A stretch of 64,000 bases of DNA from Bacillus sp. CGMCC 1.16541. Its GTDB lineage: Bacteria > Bacillota > Bacilli > Bacillales > Bacillaceae_H. Positions 10,894 through 18,668 of the stretch are shown in pieces (position 1 is the stretch's first letter; each line of letters starts with the position of its first letter). Position numbers and translations under genes: made by a program. The stretch is taken from NCBI RefSeq assembly GCF_003184905.1, contig NZ_QFRU01000001.1, positions 124,001 to 188,000 of the forward strand. The letters run 5' to 3'. The notes below the pieces were generated by a model. The model did not search any database. It saw only the letters and a program-made list of their open reading frames with translations, and was not told the origin of the DNA.

Positions 10894-11769
10894 CTATTTC
10901 AGTGCACTTCCTAACATGCCTGAGATAAAGTGCTTTTGAAGCGCTAAGAACACTACAATGATTGGAATTGTCGCAAGTGTCACACCTGTCATGACTTGAC
11001 CGTAGTCAATCATCGATAAGCCCATTAAACTTGATAGTGCCACCGGGAACGTGTACATGTCACTTGATGTTGTTGCAATAAGTGGCCACATAAAATTGTT
11101 CCACTGTGTCATAAATAAGAAAATGGATGTTGCAGCAATTGCTGGTTTCATAGATGGTAAGACGATGGTAAAGAAAATACGAAACTCACCTGCTCCATCT
11201 AAACGCGCAGACTCTAGTAATTCCGTTGGGAACGCTAGGAAGTTTTGACGCATTAAGAAAATGGCAAATGGATAGCAAAGTTGCGGCGCAATAAGCGCAA
11301 AATACGTGTTAAGTAAATCTAAATTAGACATTAACTGAAACAACGGAATCATGGTCGCTTGATATGGAATCATCATTGATAATAAAAAGATGATAAAAAT
11401 GGCGTTTCTTCCTTTGAACTCAAACTTCGCGAGCGCATAAGCTGCTGTTGTACAAACCGCTAATGCTGCAAATACATATAAACCTGATACTAACAATGAA
11501 TTAAATAATACACGCGCAATGCCAATCGAATCATTTAAATTGGTCAAGTTTGTCATAAATTCGCCACCTGGAACGAGCGTTGGTGGACTTGTAAACATTT
11601 TACTAGAATGATTGGTCGCCCCCACTAACATCCAATAGAATGGGAAGATTGAAATAATCGTAAAAATCCCAAGCAATACATACATCCCAATTTTTCCGAG
11701 TAAACCTTTACGGTTGCGTTTCGTTTGAACGACTACTTGTTTTGTAGTTACATTTTTAACTGCATTCAT
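10894..11769 (-). CDS. Sugar ABC transporter permease (MalG/GanQ type)
   Basis: This 291-residue integral membrane protein has about six hydrophobic segments, the first at 25-48. The permease EAA loop reads ELLESARLDGAGEFRIFFTIVLPSM (about 183-207), the contact site for the ATPase. It pairs with the permease at 11771-12622, from which it is separated by one base, and with the binding protein at 12703-13974. The likely cargo is a galactoside. No ATPase gene is present, so a shared MsmX-type ATPase elsewhere in the genome probably energises it, as in B. subtilis GanSPQ. Confidence 0.9.
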   Translation of the reverse strand: MNAVKNVTTKQVVVQTKRNRKGLLGKIGMYVLLGIFTIISIFPFYWMLVGATNHSSKMFTSPPTLVPGGEFMTNLTNLNDSIGIARVLFNSLLVSGLYVFAALAVCTTAAYALAKFEFKGRNAIFIIFLLSMMIPYQATMIPLFQLMSNLDLLNTYFALIAPQLCYPFAIFLMRQNFLAFPTELLESARLDGAGEFRIFFTIVLPSMKPAIAATSIFLFMTQWNNFMWPLIATTSSDMYTFPVALSSLMGLSMIDYGQVMTGVTLATIPIIVVFLALQKHFISGMLGSALK

Positions 11770-11770
11770 C

Positions 11771-12622
11771 TTATTTATCCCCCGTCACTTTAAACTGAAT
11801 GAAGGTTAAGATTGCCACTAATACCACAACAGCATAAGCAATAGCTGATGCATAACCAAAATCAAAATACTCGAATCCACTTTGGTAAATATATAAACCA
11901 AGTGACATCGTTGAATCTGCTGGTCCACCTTTTGTTAAATTGTACGGTTCATCAAACAATTGCAGTGTTCCAATTGTCGAAAGAATTGCTGCGAATAAAA
12001 TAACAGGCTTTAATTGCGGAACCGTAATCGAGAAGAACTGTCTGATCTTACCCGCTCCATCTAACGAAGCTGCTTCATACATATCTTCTGAAATGTTTTG
12101 TAACGCCGCTAAAAAGATCACCATGTTATACCCCGTCCAACGCCATGTCATCGCAATAATAATGGATGCTTTCGCCCAAAACGGTGTCGATAACCATTGA
12201 ATGGCATCAATTCCGAAGAAGCCTAGGAAACTATTAATAACCCCTTCTTCTTGAAGCATAATTGAAAACAAAATGGAATACGCAACAAGTGACGTAACAG
12301 CTGGTAAGAAGAACGATACACGGAAAAATCCTTTTAACTTCAGTAATTGACTGTTTAACGCACTTGCTAAAACTAATGCTAGTAAAATCATTAATGGTAC
12401 TTGAATAATGAAGATGATAAACGTATTACCTAGTGCTTTAATAAAAATTTGATCATTAAATAATCGTATGTAGTTGTCAAACCCCGTAAATACATACTCC
12501 CCTTGCTCCATTGTTTGGAAGCTTAAAAGAAGCGATGCGATGATTGGGTACACAGTAAATAAGGCAAATAAAACGACTGCTGGTCCAACAAACAAATAAG
12601 GAAAATATTTTGTTTTATTCAT
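11771..12622 (-). CDS. Sugar ABC transporter permease (MalF/GanP type)
   Basis: The 283-residue protein has about six membrane helices and the EAA motif MYEAASLDGAGKIRQFFSITVPQLKP (about 182-207). The ATIGTLQLFDEPYNLTKGGP segment is typical of MalF-type CUT1 permeases. It forms the heterodimeric channel with the downstream permease. It lies 80 bp downstream of the solute-binding gene, a gap that carries no clear terminator. Confidence 0.9.
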   Translation of the reverse strand: MNKTKYFPYLFVGPAVVLFALFTVYPIIASLLLSFQTMEQGEYVFTGFDNYIRLFNDQIFIKALGNTFIIFIIQVPLMILLALVLASALNSQLLKLKGFFRVSFFLPAVTSLVAYSILFSIMLQEEGVINSFLGFFGIDAIQWLSTPFWAKASIIIAMTWRWTGYNMVIFLAALQNISEDMYEAASLDGAGKIRQFFSITVPQLKPVILFAAILSTIGTLQLFDEPYNLTKGGPADSTMSLGLYIYQSGFEYFDFGYASAIAYAVVVLVAILTFIQFKVTGDK

Positions 12623-12702
12623 ACTAACCTCCGCCTTAAAACATAGGGGGCTGACTCGTCAAGCGCTCTATGCGATTGTAAGCCATCCCCCTTTATTGTT
12701 TT

Positions 12703-13974
12703 TTACTTAATTCTGTTCTCTAAGCGACCTTCCGCTTCTTTTAATGCTTTATCGATTGCTTTTCCATTCGCAATTTCTGACTGTGCTTTTACCGCTTCAT
12801 CTTTTGCTAATGAATAGTTTTCTGTATAGTTCACCGCTGGAACGTCTGCCATTTGATCGGCAAGTACTTTCCATATAGGTTGATTGCTGAAGAATTCATC
12901 GTTTGTTGTAAATAGCTCGTTATCATAGATTGTGTTTAGTGATGGGAATAATCCACCCTTCATCGCTTCTAACTGTGCTTCATCAGACGTTGAGAAGAAT
13001 TCCATGAAATCATAAGCTAAATCCGCTTTTTCACTTGATGATAGAATCATATAGTTGCTACCACCTAAGTTTGATGCGCGATTTTCACCTTCTTCAAAAG
13101 CTGGAAGTGGGAACAGTCCCCATTTTCCTTTTGTATCAACCGCTTGCTGTGTTAAAGAGCCAGATAACCATGCGCCAGATGGAGCAACCGCTACTTTTCC
13201 TTCAGCCATTGAACTAATCCAAGCATCCCATCCAACTGTGTTACGAACGATACCAGCTTCTTTTAACTTCTTGTGTACGTCCATTGCTTGTTTCGATTCT
13301 TTTGATGTTAACGCCATTTTTCCATCTTTATCAAAGTAGAAAGAACCTTGTTGATTTAACATCATACGATATAGACCGTCATCCCCATTCATGTCTAAAC
13401 CGATAAAATCAACGCCCACTTTTTCTTTAATTACTTTACCTGCTTCAACAAAATCATCCCACGTTTGGATATCTTCTGCTTTAATGCCTGCTTGTTCAAA
13501 GTAATCAGTGCGATAGAATACACCTGTTGGACCACCATCAAACGGGAAACCATACATGTTACCATCTTTTGATAACAGTTCCTTTTTATATGTAGGGAAC
13601 TTATCTGCATGTTCATCGAATCCTTTTTCAGATACGTTCATAAATGCTTTTGGAAAGGCATTCATATAACCTTGCACGCGATCATCTTCAACAAGTACGA
13701 TGTCAGGTAAACCTTTACCACCTGCTTGTAGTCCCGTTGTTAACTTCGAGTACACATCTCCTGTACCTGTTTCAACGACGTTTAATTTAAACCCTGGATT
13801 TTCTTTTTCAAAATCTTCTGCGGCTTGCTCTAGAACAGGAACGTTAATGTTCCACGCCCATGCTGTAAGTTCTTTTGGATCTCCTGATGCTTTTTCAGAG
13901 GAACCTCCTCCACAAGCTGTTAAACCTAATGTTAGAGCAGCTGTTATACTAAGCGTACTAAATAGCTTTTTCAT
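12703..13974 (-). CDS. Sugar ABC transporter solute-binding lipoprotein
   Basis: This is a CUT1-family extracellular binding protein of 423 residues, starting at the ATG at 13972-13974 that follows AAGGGGGAT. A longer reading frame begins 16 codons upstream but lacks a ribosome site. The N-terminus MKKLFSTLSITAALTLGLTACGGG is a lipoprotein signal with lipobox LTAC, so it is tethered outside the membrane. Residues 35-423 form the bilobed fold. It is the first gene of the operon and probably captures galactosides for the two permeases. The ligand is inferred from the neighbouring glycosidases. Confidence 0.9.
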   Translation of the reverse strand: MKKLFSTLSITAALTLGLTACGGGSSEKASGDPKELTAWAWNINVPVLEQAAEDFEKENPGFKLNVVETGTGDVYSKLTTGLQAGGKGLPDIVLVEDDRVQGYMNAFPKAFMNVSEKGFDEHADKFPTYKKELLSKDGNMYGFPFDGGPTGVFYRTDYFEQAGIKAEDIQTWDDFVEAGKVIKEKVGVDFIGLDMNGDDGLYRMMLNQQGSFYFDKDGKMALTSKESKQAMDVHKKLKEAGIVRNTVGWDAWISSMAEGKVAVAPSGAWLSGSLTQQAVDTKGKWGLFPLPAFEEGENRASNLGGSNYMILSSSEKADLAYDFMEFFSTSDEAQLEAMKGGLFPSLNTIYDNELFTTNDEFFSNQPIWKVLADQMADVPAVNYTENYSLAKDEAVKAQSEIANGKAIDKALKEAEGRLENRIK

Positions 13975-13991
13975 ATTTATCCCCCTTATAT

Positions 13992-14005
13992 CGTAACCGC
14001 TTTCA
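13992..14005 (-). promoter_or_regulatory. cre-like CcpA site
   Basis: On the coding (minus) strand the site reads TGAAAGCGGTTACG. It matches the cre consensus TGWAANCGNTNWCA at every constrained position except the last. It begins 5 bp downstream of the -10 box of the galactoside operon promoter, a position at which CcpA would repress. Carbon catabolite repression is therefore likely. Confidence 0.7.
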
Positions 14006-14010
14006 GTAAC

Positions 14011-14039
14011 ATCATAAAACATAAACGTAAAAAGTTCAA
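14011..14039 (-). promoter_or_regulatory. Sigma-A promoter of the galactoside operon
   Basis: The minus strand has TTGAAC (14034-14039) and TATGAT (14011-14016) separated by 17 bp. This is a near-consensus vegetative promoter about 40 bp upstream of the binding-protein start codon. Confidence 0.75.
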
Positions 14040-14049
14040 TAAAAATTTA

Positions 14050-14063
14050 ACTAAAATTTTAGT
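14050..14063. promoter_or_regulatory. Palindromic operator candidate for the LacI-family regulator
   Basis: ACTAAAATTTTAGT is a perfect 14 bp palindrome ending 10 bp upstream of the -35 box. LacI-family regulators bind palindromes of this size, and a LacI-type gene ends the operon. The assignment is by position only. Confidence 0.45.
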
Positions 14064-14138
14064 AAAACTCTTTTTCGTTCTTTTTACCTGTTTATATAGG
14101 TGTTCAAAATGATTGATTTAGTAGGGTTCTACACAATA

Positions 14139-14188
14139 AAAAGACTAAATGAAGCAAGATGAAAAACACCTCACTTCATTTAGCCTTT
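14139..14188 (-). terminator. Intrinsic terminator after the NhaC remnant
   Basis: CTAAATGAAG (14145-14154) pairs with CTTCATTTAG (14174-14183), followed on the minus strand by a T-rich run. It ends transcription coming from the cap locus before the galactoside promoter. Confidence 0.75.
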
Positions 14189-14232
14189 TATGTTTTGTAC
14201 CGTATTCATAGCGTTAAATCACATAGCTCGAC

Positions 14233-14793
14233 TTATGTTGCCACTTGTTCTTTTGATTCACGCACACGTTTTTTATGTTCGTTTAGTTGTTGTGGAGACA
14301 ACGTTGTCACCACAATGCCAAAGGATGCAATCACAATGGAAATGATCGGCACCATATAGTTTAAAATGGCATAAGGTCCATATTCAAACGGATGAACATT
14401 TAACGTTGTAAAGATAAATACCGCACATGTATTCCACGGAACGAATACACTGGTCACTGTTCCACCATCTTCAAGCGCACGCGACAAGTTTTTCGGATGC
14501 AGCTTCTTCTCTTCATACGCACTTGCATACATACGTCCCGGTAGAACGACAGCCATGTATTGTTCCGCTGCGGGAATGTTTGTGAAAATAGCTGATAAGA
14601 CCGTTGTTCGGACAAGTTTTCGTGACGTCGTTGCTAATTTTAAAATTTGACGCACAATTGCATTCAACATGCCTGTATGCTCCATCACGCCACCGAATGT
14701 CATTGCGACAATGACAAGTGAGACAGTAAACATCATGTCATCAATTCCACCACAGTTAAACAGTTCATCTACCATCTCGTTCCCCGTTGACAC
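14233..14793 (-). pseudogene. N-terminally truncated NhaC-type Na+/H+ antiporter
   Basis: The 186 codons, from a GTG at 14791-14793, match the C-terminal part of NhaC-family antiporters (GGIDDMM..VSLVIVAMTFGGVMEHTGMLNAI, TNIPAAEQYMAVVLPGRMY, GTVTSVFVPWNTCAVF). A complete NhaC has about 460 residues, so roughly the first 270 are absent. The reading frame begins only 15 bp after the stop of the CapD paralogue at 14809. That suggests a recombination junction that joined the cap locus to an old nhaC gene. A ribosome site AGAGGT precedes the GTG, so a fragment might still be translated, but half the membrane helices are missing. Confidence 0.75.
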
Positions 14794-14808
14794 ACACTTT
14801 TTTACCTC

Positions 14809-16401
14809 TTATCTACCAACTTCCCATACACCACCGCGTCTCGGATCACCCGCTCCTTCAATTCGATTAGAATTTAAATCTTTTGATAGTACTTGAACAC
14901 CGCCATAAAAAACATCACTGCGTCTAACCGAAATGTTATAATCAGCGTTTGAAATAACCTCTCCAATCGCACTCTCTAATTCAGGCTCAACAAACATATC
15001 ACCTTTATCAAAAATAAACCGACTTTGTTCCACCGCATCTTGTATTGATTGATTTCCTTCAAAATGATGGCTCATTACTTGAGATAAAATTTGCGGAATA
15101 CGCGTACCACCCGGTGATCCAATTCCCATCACCCACTCTCCTTTATCACGAATAATCGTCGGAGCTGTAAACGTTCGCGCACGCTTTCCACCTTCCATCG
15201 TATTGACACCGCTACTTCCGAACGTATCTGCATTGTTATTTAAGAAAAAGCCATTTACTTGCCTTCCTGTTCCAAAAAAATTACTTAATGTATTCGTTGT
15301 CGATACGGTCGTTCCTTCTTTATCAATTACGACAAAATGCGTCGTGCTTTCGTGTTCTTCATCATCTTTTTGGCCACTATTTAAATTTTCATCATGCAGG
15401 TTGTTTGTTAACTCTTCAATGTATTCATCACTTACCCATTCACTTGGTGTTTGCTCTTCAAAATTCGGATCGCTAATCGTTGAAATGCGGTCTTGATAGG
15501 CAATTTTTTTTATTTGACCCATGAAATAATAGTACTCTTCTTCGTTATCTTTTTGTAGTTGCTCTATTTGTTCTCGTTCTATCATCTTCAACATTTGAAT
15601 TAATGTCGTTCCAGAAAACGGCGGTGGTGCTGAAATGATTTCGTATCCTGCATAAGTAGAGATAACCGGCTCACGTTCTTCTACTTCGTAGTTCGCTAAG
15701 TCATCAAGCGAAAGATCTGTTTCATTCGTCAACTTCTCTGCTAGTTCATCTTTATAGAAGGCTTCTGGTCCTTCTTGTTGAATCGCTCGAAGTACATCCG
15801 CTAGCTCTGGTTGTTTTAACGTTTCACCCACAGCGACAGCTTGTTCATTCGGATAAAAGTTTTCTAAGCCACTCGGTAACATCCGCCCTCGCGAAGCTTG
15901 CAAGCGCGAATAAAGAACACTTCCTACTTCAAAACCATTTTCTGCATAATCAATTGCTGGTTGAATCAATTCGTTCAGCGGCTTTTCTCCGTATTGTTCA
16001 TGAATGTATGCCATTCCAGCAACAAAGCCCGGAACACCTACAATTCCTCGCTCAGAAGAAGGGGCCACTTCACGATAATCAATAAATGTTGGGGCTTTGT
16101 CTTTCTTTGCGACTAACATGCCACCACCACCACCAATCCCAGATCCGTATGGCTCCACAACACCTAATGTGTAAGAGATGGCAATAGCTGCATCGACGGC
16201 ACTGCCTCCATTTTCTAACACATCCATCCCCACTTTTGCGGCTATCGGATCCGATACACTCACTCCATACCCCACTTTTTCTCTAAATGGAAGTGGTACA
16301 TCATTTATGACATCTGGTTGATTTTGATAAATAATAGCTGTTACAGATACAACCAAAAAAAGCGCCGAAACCGTAACGAGCAAAACTTTCTTCACACACA
16401 T
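14809..16401 (-). CDS. CapD-like gamma-glutamyltransferase, paralogue 3
   Basis: This 530-residue member of the gamma-glutamyltranspeptidase (Ntn-hydrolase) family has an N-terminal membrane anchor (about 5-24). Motifs seen are EPYGSGIGGGGGML and, in the middle, HESTTHFVVIDKEGTTVSTTNTLSN. The first Thr of TTHF is the expected self-cleavage site and nucleophile. A PGGTRIPQ segment follows. CapD enzymes cut poly-gamma-glutamate and transfer it to peptidoglycan. This is the third CapD-like copy in the locus and the most distal. It is preceded by a terminator (16625-16666), so it is probably transcribed from its own promoter in 16402-16620. Confidence 0.85.
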   Translation of the reverse strand: MCVKKVLLVTVSALFLVVSVTAIIYQNQPDVINDVPLPFREKVGYGVSVSDPIAAKVGMDVLENGGSAVDAAIAISYTLGVVEPYGSGIGGGGGMLVAKKDKAPTFIDYREVAPSSERGIVGVPGFVAGMAYIHEQYGEKPLNELIQPAIDYAENGFEVGSVLYSRLQASRGRMLPSGLENFYPNEQAVAVGETLKQPELADVLRAIQQEGPEAFYKDELAEKLTNETDLSLDDLANYEVEEREPVISTYAGYEIISAPPPFSGTTLIQMLKMIEREQIEQLQKDNEEEYYYFMGQIKKIAYQDRISTISDPNFEEQTPSEWVSDEYIEELTNNLHDENLNSGQKDDEEHESTTHFVVIDKEGTTVSTTNTLSNFFGTGRQVNGFFLNNNADTFGSSGVNTMEGGKRARTFTAPTIIRDKGEWVMGIGSPGGTRIPQILSQVMSHHFEGNQSIQDAVEQSRFIFDKGDMFVEPELESAIGEVISNADYNISVRRSDVFYGGVQVLSKDLNSNRIEGAGDPRRGGVWEVGR

Positions 16402-16624
16402 CTCTCCTTATGTTCCTCTCGTTTGTCTCTAACGGAATACCATGTGTTTCTAGTATTATGTATTGTTGCATTTCTTATCAGAAATTAACAATTAATCCTC
16501 TCAAATTCGAGAAGTTTTTTCTTATTATACACATCAAAGCGCTGTCATTCTTGAGAAGAAAGTTATAGCCATTCTAATAAAACGAACGATTTAAGTCTTT
16601 CGTACTAGATGTTATGACTTACAA

Positions 16625-16666
16625 AAAAAGACACAAATGCTTTCTCTGCCGCATTCGTGTCTTTTT
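16625..16666 (-). terminator. Intrinsic terminator after CapD-like paralogue 2
   Basis: AAAAAGACACAAATGC (16625-16640) pairs with GCATTCGTGTCTTTTT (16651-16666). It starts 8 bp beyond the stop codon of the gene at 16674. The rest of the gap (16402-16620) shows no gene. Confidence 0.8.
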
Positions 16667-16673
16667 CTACGTG

Positions 16674-18242
16674 TTATTGCTTTTTCTCCCAGACACCTTT
16701 ACGTCTTGGATCACCTGCGCCCCCTACAATTTCGTTGTTTCGATTTTTCACGAGCGCTTGCACACCACCGTAATAAATGTCATCTTCTTTCACCGTTACT
16801 TCTTGGTCATCTTCTTTTAATTCTTCTTGCGTGTCTTCATCAAGCTCTTCTTCTACATACATCGAGCCCTTATCAAATACAAAGCGGGATTCTGCTACTG
16901 CTTCGCCCACAGATACTTCACCTTCAAAGTGCTCAGCCATTACTTGTGCTAAAATTTGCGTCACACGTGTTCCACCAGCTGAGCCAATCCCCGTTACCCA
17001 TTCACCTTCATCTCGAATAATCGTTGGCGCTGTAAAGGTACGTGACTTCTTTCCTTCTTCTTTCTTGTTCTTTCCATCGTGAAATGTATCAAGATTGTTA
17101 TTTAAAAAGAAGCCATTCACTTGTTCACCTGTACCAAAGAAGTTACTCAACGTATTTGTAGACGAAACTGTCATTCCGTCACGATCAATGACAACAAAGT
17201 GCGTTGTACTCTCATGTTCTTCTTCATCTACTTTGTCGTCATTTTGCTCAACATCATCCATCTTTTCAATTAAATCGTCTACATATTCATCACTTACCCA
17301 TTTTTCTGAATCTTGATCATGGAACTTCGGGTCTCCCATGTTCACAAAACGATCTTCATACACGACGTTTTTGACTTGCTCCATTTTTTCATAAAACGTC
17401 GCAGGGTCTTCTTTCTTTAACGCCCAGATGTTTTCTTTTTCAATCATTTTTAACATTTGAATCAGCGCGACCCCTGAAAAAGGGGATGGAGCTGATAACA
17501 TTTCTTTTCCTTGATATTTACCGACAACTGGGTCTTTTGTTGAAACTTCATAGTTTTGTAAATCTTCTTTTGAAATGTTCGTTTCATTCTCCATTTCATC
17601 AGCAATGCTTCCTTCATAAAAAGCATCGGCACCGTCTTCTTTAATTTTTGTTAACGTTTCAGCAAGTTTTGGCTGTTTTAACGTTTCACCCGCTTCAATG
17701 GCCTCACCATCAGGGTAAAAGTTAGATAACTCATCAATCGGCATTCGGTTTTTTGATACTTTCAGTCGCCAATGTAAAATCTCATTCACTTCAAATCCTT
17801 CTTCTGCATACTCAATTGAAGGTTCGATTAGTTCTTCCATCGGCTTTGTGCCATATTTGTCATGTGCTACTTCCATTCCTTTTACAAATCCAGGAACACT
17901 TACACTTCCTTTTTCTGAACTCGGTGCTACCTCTCGATAATCAATATAAGAAGCATCTGTTCCTTCTTCAGCTGGGGCGATAAGCATTCCGCCTCCACCG
18001 CCAATACCTGAGCCATACGGTTCCACAACGCCTAATGCATATGAGACGGCAATGGCTGCATCAACGGCATTTCCTCCGTTATCAAGCACTTCCATCCCTA
18101 CTTTTGCCGCCAATGGATCAGATGCACTTACCCCATAATTTTTTTCTGTTGTTTCCGCATGTACTGGTTGTGCAGTAGCCACTCCTCCTGCAAGTAACGC
18201 AAATGATAAAAGAGGGGCGACCACTTTGTTTACTTTTTTCAT
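16674..18242 (-). CDS. CapD-like gamma-glutamyltransferase, paralogue 2 (secreted)
   Basis: The 522-residue protein begins with a classical cleavable signal peptide (MKKVNKVVAPLLSFALLAGG, cleavage likely after PVHA), unlike the other two copies, which keep a membrane anchor. The catalytic block HESTTHFVVIDRDGMTVSSTNTLSNFFG is intact, as are EPYGSGIGGGGGML and the SAGGTRVTQ segment. It therefore looks active and extracellular, perhaps releasing or trimming poly-gamma-glutamate as a hydrolase. It has its own AAGGAGG ribosome site and lies between two terminators, so it is a separate transcription unit downstream of capE. Confidence 0.86.
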   Translation of the reverse strand: MKKVNKVVAPLLSFALLAGGVATAQPVHAETTEKNYGVSASDPLAAKVGMEVLDNGGNAVDAAIAVSYALGVVEPYGSGIGGGGGMLIAPAEEGTDASYIDYREVAPSSEKGSVSVPGFVKGMEVAHDKYGTKPMEELIEPSIEYAEEGFEVNEILHWRLKVSKNRMPIDELSNFYPDGEAIEAGETLKQPKLAETLTKIKEDGADAFYEGSIADEMENETNISKEDLQNYEVSTKDPVVGKYQGKEMLSAPSPFSGVALIQMLKMIEKENIWALKKEDPATFYEKMEQVKNVVYEDRFVNMGDPKFHDQDSEKWVSDEYVDDLIEKMDDVEQNDDKVDEEEHESTTHFVVIDRDGMTVSSTNTLSNFFGTGEQVNGFFLNNNLDTFHDGKNKKEEGKKSRTFTAPTIIRDEGEWVTGIGSAGGTRVTQILAQVMAEHFEGEVSVGEAVAESRFVFDKGSMYVEEELDEDTQEELKEDDQEVTVKEDDIYYGGVQALVKNRNNEIVGGAGDPRRKGVWEKKQ

Positions 18243-18311
18243 TGTGATGTGTTCCTCCTTGCTGTGTCGTACATTTAGTAGAAATCATCTTTACATACGT
18301 TTTTTTCCAGT

Positions 18312-18367
18312 AAAAACCCCTGCATGTGATCCACAAAATGAACGGGATGTTTTATGCAGGGGTTTTT
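18312..18367 (-). terminator. Intrinsic terminator of the capBCADE operon
   Basis: AAAAACCCCTGCAT (18312-18325) pairs with ATGCAGGGGTTTTT (18354-18367). It lies 44 bp after the capE stop on the minus strand. Confidence 0.8.
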
Positions 18368-18410
18368 AGTTCAAGTATAAATGGGCTATTTTTAAGCCAT
18401 TTACATGAAA

Positions 18411-18641
18411 TTACTTACTGTCTGGTTGAGTTTGTACAGGTTGTTGATTTTGAACAGTTTGTTTTGCTTCTTGCACTTTTTGTTGAGCCGCTTGTTCAGC
18501 AACTTGTAAGTTTCGCTCAATCTTCTGTTCTTCAATCGGTGATAATGTGTCTGAATGTTTTAATGCTCCTAATGTTACAACTAATCCTGCTACAATGACT
18601 ACTGGTACAATTGCTCCTACTGCACGTTTTAACGCAACCAC
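18411..18641 (-). CDS. capE: Small CapE/PgsE-like capsule subunit
   Basis: The 76-residue protein has one N-terminal membrane helix (MVALKRAVGAIVPVVIVAGLVVTLGAL) followed by a hydrophilic, Gln-rich coiled-coil-like tail (PIEEQKIERNLQVAEQAAQQ). Size, topology and position directly after capD match CapE of B. anthracis and PgsE of B. subtilis, small proteins needed with the synthase complex. Sequence in this family is poorly conserved, so the call rests mainly on position. It lies 27 bp after capD and before the operon terminator. Confidence 0.7.
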   Translation of the reverse strand: MVALKRAVGAIVPVVIVAGLVVTLGALKHSDTLSPIEEQKIERNLQVAEQAAQQKVQEAKQTVQNQQPVQTQPDSK

Positions 18642-18668
18642 TTTTCATTCCTCCAATTTGTATTGTTC

